Assembly: GCA_946611835.1 (NCBI GenBank)
Contig: CAMOEE010000090.1
Coordinates: forward strand, 1 to 9,602
Origin: an uncultured Treponema sp.
GTDB lineage: Bacteria > Spirochaetota > Spirochaetia > Treponematales > Treponemataceae
DNA: 9,602 bases
Reading direction: 5' to 3'
In this document: one piece after another, positions 1 to 6,227 of the stretch
Numbering within the stretch: the first letter of the stretch is position 1
How the letters are laid out: every line of letters begins with the position of its first letter
Translations under genes and position numbers: made by a program
Notes under the pieces: model-generated
Database searches by the model: none
What the model saw: only the letters and a program-made list of their open reading frames with translations
Told to the model about the DNA's origin: nothing

Positions 1-747
1 TTAAAGCGCGAGTACAATCTTTTTGACTTTCAGGAAGATTTTTACAAGGCTTTTTCCGACATCACGAGCCGGGGAAAGCTTCCAATCTGCGTGGGCGGAA
101 CCGGCATGTATGTGGATTCAATCCTTCATCACTACGACATGATTCCCTTTGTCGAAAAGCCTGGCGAGCGGGAAGAGCTTGAAAAAAAGAGCGAAAAAGA
201 GCTGGAAGAAATACTCACAAAAGAAAAAGAAAAGCTCCACAACACTTCGGAATTCGGTGACAAAGAGCGCATGATTAAATCCATCCTCATAAACCGCTTC
301 AATATCTCAGAAGAGTGCAGACTTGAGCGGGAAAAGCTACGTGCTTCCCGGCCTGAGATAAAGCCGCTGGTGCTTGGAACAACCCTCGACCGCACTTTAG
401 TTCGGGAGAGAATTGCCAAAAGACTTTCCGACCGCATGGAAGAAGGCCTGATTGAAGAAGTAGAGGCTCTTCACGCCCACAAAAGCAAGAATGGGGCAGA
501 GTGGAGCCGTCTTGAGGCCCTGGGGCTTGAATACCGTTTTGTAAGCGACTATCTTCAGGGAAAATACAAGTCAAAAGAGGAAATGAAGGGGCTTTTACAG
601 CTTGCTATCGGTCAGTTTGCAAAGAGACAGGAAACCTGGTTCCGCTGCATGGAAAAAAAAGGCATAAAAATCCACTGGCTCCCCCAGATTATGGATGTAG
701 AGGAGCGTTTCAAGGCCGCCTGTAAGATTGTGGAAGAAGAAAGATAA
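1..747 (+). CDS. miaA: tRNA dimethylallyltransferase MiaA (5' end cut by the window)
   Basis: MiaA transfers a dimethylallyl group to N6 of adenosine 37 in tRNAs that read codons starting with U; this is family knowledge. The reading frame is open from base 1 to a TAA at 745-747, giving 248 visible residues. Full-length enzymes have about 300-315, so roughly 60-70 N-terminal residues, including the P-loop, lie upstream of the window. Visible hallmarks are the VGGTGMYVDS segment (GTG codon at 91), which matches the conserved VGGTGLY region, a Lys/Glu-rich insert typical of the tRNA-clamping helices, and the C-terminal KRQETWFR signature, followed by a short WLP motif at residues about 223-225. 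The GTG at 91 is an internal valine, not a start. The gene converges with the lipoprotein gene; the 68-bp gap (748-815) holds no obvious intrinsic terminator. Family assignment is very secure. Confidence 0.95.
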   Translation, partial: LKREYNLFDFQEDFYKAFSDITSRGKLPICVGGTGMYVDSILHHYDMIPFVEKPGEREELEKKSEKELEEILTKEKEKLHNTSEFGDKERMIKSILINRFNISEECRLEREKLRASRPEIKPLVLGTTLDRTLVRERIAKRLSDRMEEGLIEEVEALHAHKSKNGAEWSRLEALGLEYRFVSDYLQGKYKSKEEMKGLLQLAIGQFAKRQETWFRCMEKKGIKIHWLPQIMDVEERFKAACKIVEEER

Positions 748-815
748 AGTGCGCAGGCATCATCGGCATGTTTGTTCCGCAGGCAGAAAATCTCGAATTG
801 AATGACATTGCAATA

Positions 816-2612
816 TTATCGTATATCGATATAAAATCTCTTCAGATAAATCGAGCGGTTTTTTGCCTCTTTCCAGAGTTTGCTGGCTGGGTAGCGTTTT
901 ACGAGCATGTCGTATGAGTCGACTGCAAAACGAATGTCCCTTACCTGGCTGTTACTTTCAGAAATCTGTCCCAGAAGAAAAAGTGCCTCATCAAGACGGA
1001 TCGAGGCGTTGTTGTAGTATTCCTGGGCATCACTGAGCGCATCGGCGTATTTTTTCTCCTCGAATTCTTTTTTTGCCTTTTCAAGGAGAGATTCGTCGGC
1101 ATTTCCGTCGCCAGAGCTTCTTGTCTGTCTTTCCCGAAGGATCGGATTGCTCTCATCCACAGTGATTTCGCTTTCTGATGAAATCGGTGTGACGGATGGA
1201 GCCTGGGCTTCAAGTGTTTCTGCAGGAGACAAGTCGGCTTTTTCGCTGTTTTTTGCTTCCGTTGTCTGTATTACGGTCTTTATGTCGCTTTCCTGTGGCG
1301 ACAGCGGAGCAGCCGAAGGGGACTTTGCCTCCTTCGTTGATGCGGCCGGACTTTTTTCCTCCTTTCCTGATGACTCTGCCTTCTGATTCTTTGCGGCCTG
1401 ATTTGTTGCCGCTGGGGAAGCCTTTGTGCCAGTGGCCTTATCTTCTTTTTGCTTTGAAGACTTTTCCTCTGCCTTTTTTGTTTCTGCAGTTTCCTGAGGG
1501 CCGGAGACTTTGGCTTCATTTGCCCGGTCAATCCTTCTCTGGGGCTTTGCCGGGACTATGTCGGCATAAGAAGGGGCTTTTACCCGGCCAGTGCCTTTCT
1601 TTGATTCTACGGTGACTTCAAGATAGTCGTCGATATATTCGCCTGTGAGGGCATCGTTTTTATAGAAGTGAAGGAGGGTGTTTCCGGCTTTTTTTGCCCT
1701 CAATGCGAATGTCGTGTTTCCAGTTCCGAGTTTTCGGCCGAAATAGTTGAAGATTGCGTTCTTTTCGCTCTCACCGATGTAAACCCAGCCTGTTCCCGGG
1801 TATGATACATCTAGGTACTGGTTGATTTTGACTTTTACCGAGCGGGAAGGCCTTATTTGGGCAGTCTCATTTTCTTTCTGCTCTTGGACTTCTTCTCTAG
1901 GCTTTGCTTCTTCCTCATTTTTTGCCTCTGAAGGCCCTTCTGTCCTTTCGGAAGCTTTCTCTGCCTCTGCTTTTGGACTATCTTCGACAGGGGATGATTG
2001 AGCGGCCAAAGGATTTGGAACATTCTGAGCATTTTCGACCGTTTTTTGTTCGGTCGGGATTTCACTGGTTTCTGGAGCTGCTTCTGCGGCTTTTTCTTCC
2101 TGTATTTCTTTTTTTGCAGGCTCTTCCGGTAAGTCATGTACGATTACCTCAGGCTCGTCAAAAATGAAATATTCTGACACCTTGTCTTTTTCGTCGCTTG
2201 TCGGGGCTTCCTCCCTTTCTTTTGCCAGATAAGAATCCTCATCGCTGACTTTTTCGCTGATTTCCTCTTCAGCTTCCTGTACTTCTTCTATATTTGCCTG
2301 ACTTATCTCCTCTTCGGAATTTTCTGACCTCTGGTCAGATTGAACTTCATTTTCATCAGCCCTATCTTCGCCCTGGGAGATTGAAATTTCTTGTGAATCA
2401 GTGCTTTCCTCTGCTGAATCCAGATTTCCGGTCTCTGAATCCTGTCCTTCTTCGGATGAAATTTCCCCAGCCTCAGGCTCCGGGGCTTTTTCTAAGGACT
2501 GTGTCTCTTCCCTTGGCTCTGTCGGGGAAGAGACTTCCTGCGTTGTGCCGCAAGATGTGAGGAAAAGTGCTGTTAAAACGATTGCAATCGCAAGAGAAGA
2601 TTTTTTCATCAC
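816..2612 (-). CDS. Large low-complexity lipoprotein with central beta-rich domain and C-terminal TPR-like repeat
   Basis: Function unknown. The N-terminus is a lipoprotein signal peptide: MMKKSS, a hydrophobic stretch, then lipobox L18-T-S-C21, so the protein should be lipid-anchored in the envelope. Residues about 22-250 are extremely Glu/Ser-rich and probably disordered. Residues about 254-338 look like a compact beta domain with aromatic/Gly motifs (YPGTGW, NTTFALRAKKAG, DDYLEVTVE), loosely reminiscent of an Ig-like or chagasin-like fold. Residues about 340-430 are a Lys/Ala/Ser-rich basic linker. Residues about 505-598 resemble two TPR-like helical hairpins (AKKEFEEKKYADAL; DSYDMLVKRYPAS), as in BamD or YbgF. 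The GTG at 2612 is chosen because AGGAG (2620-2624) lies 7 nt upstream; an ATG at 2609 (10 nt spacing) is an alternative. The start overlaps the stop codon of the upstream gene, so translation is probably coupled. Confidence 0.85.
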   Translation of the reverse strand: MMKKSSLAIAIVLTALFLTSCGTTQEVSSPTEPREETQSLEKAPEPEAGEISSEEGQDSETGNLDSAEESTDSQEISISQGEDRADENEVQSDQRSENSEEEISQANIEEVQEAEEEISEKVSDEDSYLAKEREEAPTSDEKDKVSEYFIFDEPEVIVHDLPEEPAKKEIQEEKAAEAAPETSEIPTEQKTVENAQNVPNPLAAQSSPVEDSPKAEAEKASERTEGPSEAKNEEEAKPREEVQEQKENETAQIRPSRSVKVKINQYLDVSYPGTGWVYIGESEKNAIFNYFGRKLGTGNTTFALRAKKAGNTLLHFYKNDALTGEYIDDYLEVTVESKKGTGRVKAPSYADIVPAKPQRRIDRANEAKVSGPQETAETKKAEEKSSKQKEDKATGTKASPAATNQAAKNQKAESSGKEEKSPAASTKEAKSPSAAPLSPQESDIKTVIQTTEAKNSEKADLSPAETLEAQAPSVTPISSESEITVDESNPILRERQTRSSGDGNADESLLEKAKKEFEEKKYADALSDAQEYYNNASIRLDEALFLLGQISESNSQVRDIRFAVDSYDMLVKRYPASKLWKEAKNRSIYLKRFYIDIR

Positions 2613-2971
2613 GGAGCCGCTCCTATTATGTCGCCTGCTATTTTGTCATTGGCTTTTTCAAGCTCTTTCATCGTGTCGTCTTCCGGGAAAGTGAACCATT
2701 TTTTTACTTCGTCTTTTGACCACTGGTTCTCTGTGATTCGGCTGGGATAATATTCCTTTTCGATGTCCGGCGGATCAGGAATGAGGACAGAGGAATCAGC
2801 TGTGAATGGCTCCGGCTCCTTGAGGATTTCTTTCTTTTCTGGGGCAGTCTGAATCATAAGGACTACGAGGGCTGCGAAAAATAAGACGACGATAATTGAG
2901 ATTACCGCAAGCAAAAGAGGCTTCTCGTGAGCGAAATCTGAAAAAGTGTCTTTTATTTCCTCAAAATCCAA
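2609..2971 (-). CDS. Small single-pass membrane protein of unknown function (TTG start)
   Basis: I do not recognise this 120-residue protein. It has a short acidic N-terminus, one strongly hydrophobic segment at residues about 19-40 (LLLAVISIIVVLFF and on), and an approximately 80-residue Pro/Glu-rich soluble tail containing DPPDIEKEYYPSR and a WSKDEVKKWFTFPEDD stretch with two tryptophans. It should be a bitopic inner-membrane protein; orientation is not clear from charge. The start is TTG: AGGAG at 2980-2984 sits 8 nt upstream, a TGA lies in frame two codons before the TTG, and the next in-frame Met is within the membrane segment. It follows smc by 47 nt and its TGA overlaps the start of the lipoprotein gene, so the two are probably translationally coupled. 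The pair may form an envelope unit; this is inference. Confidence 0.8.
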   Translation of the reverse strand: MDFEEIKDTFSDFAHEKPLLLAVISIIVVLFFAALVVLMIQTAPEKKEILKEPEPFTADSSVLIPDPPDIEKEYYPSRITENQWSKDEVKKWFTFPEDDTMKELEKANDKIAGDIIGAAP

Positions 2972-2979
2972 GATTCATT

Positions 2980-2984
2980 CTCCT
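2980..2984 (-). promoter_or_regulatory. Ribosome binding site AGGAG that fixes the TTG start at 2971
   Basis: On the minus strand the sequence reads AAAGGAGAATGAATCTTG. The AGGAG lies 8 nt before TTG. The tempting ATG inside this stretch is out of frame, too close to the AGGAG, and its frame stops after five codons, so TTG is the credible start of the 120-residue membrane protein. Confidence 0.7.
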
Positions 2985-3018
2985 TTTTTCTGCCTGGCCG
3001 GCCTTTTTTTAAGGATGG

Positions 3019-6000
3019 CTAGTTTGACTCAGCTGACTTTTCTCCTGAGTCTTTTGTTTCTTCAGCCTTTGCTTCTTCCGCAGCCGCTTTTTCAGCTTCT
3101 TTGGCAGCCTTGGCCTCGGCTCTTGCCTTTCTTGCGGCCTCTTTCTGCTCCTCGTTGTACTTTTCGATTACAGGGTCGGTAATCGTTCCGTCAGCGTTGT
3201 GGATTCGTGGCTCAGGACGAGGTGGAAGGACGACGCCTTCTTCTTCCGGAACATCTTCCTCAATGAATTCCTCTGTCTCGTCGAATGAATCATCGCTGGA
3301 AATTGACTTGTCAAGGCTGATTGTGACGATTTTACTTACGCCGGACTCCTGCATGGTAACTCCCAGCATGGTGCTGGCTCCCATAACGGTTTTTTTGTTG
3401 TGGGTGATGACGATATACTGAGAAAGTTTTGCGAAAGAACGCAAGGTATGTACGAAACTCGTTACGTTCTTGTCATCGAGGGCTGCGTCAATCTCGTCCA
3501 AAAGACAGAATGGAGAAGGACGAACCTGATATGTCGCGAAGAGAAGGGCGACAGCCGTCATTGTCTTTTCGCCACCAGAGAGGAGGGCAATGTTCTGAAG
3601 TTTCTTTCCCGGCGGCTCGGCGTAAATGTCGACACCAGATGTGAGAACATTCTGCGGGTCTGTCAGGCGAAGCTCGCCACGGCCACCGTTAAAGAGACGG
3701 CGGAACATATTATGGAAGTTCTTCTTGATTTTATTATAGGTCGAAATGAACATTTCCGTTGATTTCGACTTGATTTCTTCTGATACGCGCAAAAGGTTTT
3801 CGAGAGACTTGTTGGTGTCGTCGAAACTAGCCTGCAACTTCTCGTATCGCTCTTTCTGCTCGCCGAATTCCTCCGGGGCCATAAGGTTTACGGAACCCAA
3901 ATCGGCCAGGGCTTTTCGGGCGTCAGAGAGCTTTTCTCGCAAAACTGCTGAAGGCGTGTTGATTTTGTACATGCGCTCTTCGAATTCCATGAGGTCACGG
4001 GAATGGGTCTCGATGAAGTTCTGCTTGATGTTGCGGATGTCGTTCTCGCTGGTGACCAGGTCAAGGGTGAGACGCTCGTACTGAGCCTGATATTTCTGCT
4101 GTTCCTCTCGTTTTTTGTCCAGGGCGTTCTTTTTGCCGCTGACACTGGTGTTGCATCTCTTGATTTCTTCGTCAAGGTTGCCCATAGTCTCGGCACATTC
4201 ACGGCCACGGCGCTCGATGTCGCCAAGAGCCTCGTCCAAATCGGAAATGCGCTCTTCCAGGTCTTCCTGATTTTTCTGCTCCAGGTACAAGTCCTGCTCG
4301 TTCTGCCTTAGGGCATTTTGCTCGCTGACAAGGTTCCGCTTTAATAAGTCTGCGGTCTGCTTGGCGTTGAAAATCTGCTGCTGCATCTGAGCTTCAGAAA
4401 TGCGGAGCTGGCTTAAAGTTTCTTTGTACTCGTTGATTTTTCCGATGAGAAGGATGTTCTCTGCCTTGTATCCGTCGATTCGCTCACGGATTGTGGCGAT
4501 TTTCTGCAAATTCTCCTGGATATTTCGGTCGATGTTGCGTTTTTTTGTGATGATACCTTCCGGGGAAAGGAATTCATCGATGAAAGCCGGAACCGTCTCT
4601 GAGTAATTCTGAACCGCGCCTTCGATTTCCTTTACGAGGGAGGCGACTTCATCTAGCGCCTTGATTGCGTCCTTTGCGAAAGTCTCGTTTTCTTCGTTTG
4701 AATGACCTTTAAGGGATGCGTAGTCGCTGAAAATGTTGCGGCGGCCTTCTGCGAAAACCTTGAGCTTTCCGACAAGAGAATCCAGGTCTTCCTTTGCTTT
4801 TTTGCTGGCAGCGCTGGAGAATCCTGAGTCCTTTAGCTTTGCGTCAAGCTCGGTAACGATATCCTCTGTGATTGCCTCAAGCTCTTTCTGGAAATTTTCC
4901 CGCTGGGCGTCGAGGTTCTTGATTTCTTCCTCGCTCCCGGTGATTTTCTGCTCGTTTGAGCTGATCTGGTTTTGTGAGGACTCGATATTCTTTACGAATG
5001 AATCAATGTTCTGCTTGACTTCCTCGATTTGTTTGGTTTTTGCGTGTAAGTCAGCGTCCTGATCAGAAATTTCTTCGTTGAGCTCGTCGATTCTCTCCTG
5101 AATAGAGCGGGCTTTCAGCTCCAGGGTGCCGATTTTTTCCCGGATTGTGCGGGCCTGTTCGTTCAAGAGCTTCTGCTGGTCGAGTTTATTGGTCTTTTCG
5201 GTCTGAATTCGGACAAGCTCCATCTGAAGCTCGCCCATCTTTGCCTGCAGTTCCTTGATTTTATCGCTGTTTTCTGTGAGGGTATTTAAAATCTCGTCGA
5301 TTTCAGCCTGAACTGCGTTTCGTTTTTCGGCGATTTCTTCTTTTGCCTGAGTCTGCCTTGCCTGATTCTGTACGAAATCCTTTAACTTAAGGAGCTGAAT
5401 ATCAAGCTCAAAGTTGAAGATGTCCTCTTTGAGTGCCCTGTATTTGATTGTCTTTTCGCTCTGGACTTTGAGGGTCTCGTAGCTTCGTTTGTTCTCCGCA
5501 AGGGCGACTTCAATCTGAGCCAGGTTCTGCCGTGTGCGTTCAAGTTCGCGTTCTGCTTCGGCAACCTCAGCCTTGCTTCGTGAGATTCCTGCTGCTTCCT
5601 CAAAAAGATAGCGGCGGTCCTCTGGCTTGCTTGAAAGAATCTGGTCGATTTTACCCTGTTCCATGACGGAATAGGCTGCCTTACCGACTCCTGTATCCAT
5701 AAAGAGACGGCGGACTTCAGTTGGGCCTACCTGACGGTTATTGATGTAATACTCGTTTTCACCCGAGCGGTAGAGACGGCGTTTGAGTGCGATTTCAGTG
5801 TCATCGAGGGGGAGGAGACCGTTTTCGTTTGCGAGAGTGAGTGTGACTTCAGCGATGTTAAGAGGCGGACGGGTCTCAGTTCCGTTGAAAATTACTGATT
5901 CCATTGTGTCCGCGCGGAGATTCTTGGCCTTGTTCTCCGCCAGTACCCATTTTACGGCATCGACGACATTGCTCTTTCCGCAGCCGTTTGGGCCTAAAAG

Positions 6001-6084
6001 GGCTGTAATGCCGTCAGCAAATTCCACATGGGTTTTGTCGGCAAATGATTTAAATCCGAATATGTCAAGACTTTTTAGAAACAC
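3019..6084 (-). CDS. smc: Chromosome segregation/condensation ATPase SMC, short divergent form
   Basis: SMC dimers compact and help segregate the chromosome by ATP-driven loop extrusion, usually with ScpA/ScpB; neither partner is encoded in this window. The N-terminal half-head is canonical: start MFLKSLDIFGFKSF, Walker A GPNGCGKS (31-38), R-loop NLR at 55-57, and the Q-loop region around VMEQGKIDQILSSKPEDRR (140-158). The C-terminal half-head has signature LSGGEK (835-840), Walker B CLLDEID (860-866), a D-loop, and H-loop His895. Coiled coil spans about 168-410 and 516-700. Most bacterial SMCs have about 1150-1190 residues; this has 1021, of which about 95 form a charged tail after the head. 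I cannot find the conserved Gly-rich hinge between the arms. Start GTG 6084 has GAGG 7 nt upstream and an in-frame TGA four codons back. First gene of the operon. Confidence 0.93.
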   Translation of the reverse strand: MFLKSLDIFGFKSFADKTHVEFADGITALLGPNGCGKSNVVDAVKWVLAENKAKNLRADTMESVIFNGTETRPPLNIAEVTLTLANENGLLPLDDTEIALKRRLYRSGENEYYINNRQVGPTEVRRLFMDTGVGKAAYSVMEQGKIDQILSSKPEDRRYLFEEAAGISRSKAEVAEAERELERTRQNLAQIEVALAENKRSYETLKVQSEKTIKYRALKEDIFNFELDIQLLKLKDFVQNQARQTQAKEEIAEKRNAVQAEIDEILNTLTENSDKIKELQAKMGELQMELVRIQTEKTNKLDQQKLLNEQARTIREKIGTLELKARSIQERIDELNEEISDQDADLHAKTKQIEEVKQNIDSFVKNIESSQNQISSNEQKITGSEEEIKNLDAQRENFQKELEAITEDIVTELDAKLKDSGFSSAASKKAKEDLDSLVGKLKVFAEGRRNIFSDYASLKGHSNEENETFAKDAIKALDEVASLVKEIEGAVQNYSETVPAFIDEFLSPEGIITKKRNIDRNIQENLQKIATIRERIDGYKAENILLIGKINEYKETLSQLRISEAQMQQQIFNAKQTADLLKRNLVSEQNALRQNEQDLYLEQKNQEDLEERISDLDEALGDIERRGRECAETMGNLDEEIKRCNTSVSGKKNALDKKREEQQKYQAQYERLTLDLVTSENDIRNIKQNFIETHSRDLMEFEERMYKINTPSAVLREKLSDARKALADLGSVNLMAPEEFGEQKERYEKLQASFDDTNKSLENLLRVSEEIKSKSTEMFISTYNKIKKNFHNMFRRLFNGGRGELRLTDPQNVLTSGVDIYAEPPGKKLQNIALLSGGEKTMTAVALLFATYQVRPSPFCLLDEIDAALDDKNVTSFVHTLRSFAKLSQYIVITHNKKTVMGASTMLGVTMQESGVSKIVTISLDKSISSDDSFDETEEFIEEDVPEEEGVVLPPRPEPRIHNADGTITDPVIEKYNEEQKEAARKARAEAKAAKEAEKAAAEEAKAEETKDSGEKSAESN

Positions 6085-6091
6085 AAGGAAA

Positions 6092-6095
6092 CCTC
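6092..6095 (-). promoter_or_regulatory. Ribosome binding site GAGG for smc (GTG start)
   Basis: The minus strand reads TGAGGTTTCCTTGTG, with GAGG 7 nt before the GTG. The TGA overlapping this site is in frame with smc, so no start further upstream is possible; the resulting N-terminus matches the usual SMC N-terminus. Confidence 0.65.
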
Positions 6096-6116
6096 ATTTT
6101 TTGAAATGTATTGAGT

Positions 6117-6146
6117 AGTATAGCATGAAATATATATGTAGTTCAA
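6117..6146 (-). promoter_or_regulatory. Sigma70-type promoter for the smc operon
   Basis: On the minus strand a -35-like TTGAAC (6146-6141) is followed after 18 nt by a -10 TATACT (6122-6117, five of six matches to TATAAT), with an AT-rich spacer. Transcription would start near 6110, giving a leader of about 26 nt that carries the GAGG ribosome binding site. Placement and spacing fit well; no experimental evidence is available here. Confidence 0.55.
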
Positions 6147-6152
6147 TAATTT

Positions 6153-6227
6153 AGGAATTTCTCACGGCGAGCACAGAGGTCACAGAGAAAAAAAACTCTG
6201 TGCTCTCATTAGCTCTGTGAGGAATTT
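6153..6227. repeat. Palindromic CACAGAG/CTCTGTG repeat element with 8-bp flanking direct repeats
   Basis: An AGGAATTT at 6153-6160 recurs at 6220-6227. Between them are two tandem CACAGAG copies (6172-6178, 6181-6187), an A8 run (6188-6195), and two inverted CTCTGTG copies (6196-6202, 6213-6219). The arm GAGCACAGAG (6169-6178) is a perfect 10-bp inverted match to CTCTGTGCTC (6196-6205), and outer CTCAC (6161-6165) matches GTGAG (6217-6221). RNA from either strand could form alternative hairpins because the inner arm has two possible partners. The layout resembles a small non-autonomous or REP-like dispersed repeat. It overlaps the last codons of the helicase gene and lies just upstream of the smc promoter. 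It lacks a T-run after the stem, so it is not a standard intrinsic terminator for the helicase. Confidence 0.7.

Noticed and set aside
91..747. GTG at 91 as the start of a shorter miaA
   Set aside because: The frame is open and clearly homologous to MiaA from base 1, and the GTG encodes the valine of the conserved VGGTG motif.
752..785. CGCAGGCA direct repeat between miaA and the lipoprotein gene
   Set aside because: Two 8-bp copies 26 bp apart with no other structure; too short to support a functional repeat, and no terminator hairpin forms there.
1196..1615. 139-residue plus-strand open frame, and other long open frames opposite the lipoprotein gene
   Set aside because: They lie antisense to a low-complexity coding region whose lack of stops is a by-product of its skewed codons; they have no ribosome binding site and no recognisable protein pattern.
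2614..2624. GGAGCGGCTCC palindrome covering the ribosome binding site of the lipoprotein gene
   Set aside because: The halves are separated by one base, so only a 3-bp stem could form in RNA; it is also fully coding (GAAP end of the upstream protein). Most likely chance.
2991..3007. GGCCGGCC palindrome followed by a T-run on the plus strand between smc and the membrane-protein gene
   Set aside because: The 8-bp palindrome has no loop, so it cannot form a real hairpin, and the T-run is on the wrong strand for the minus-strand operon. It is not a terminator.
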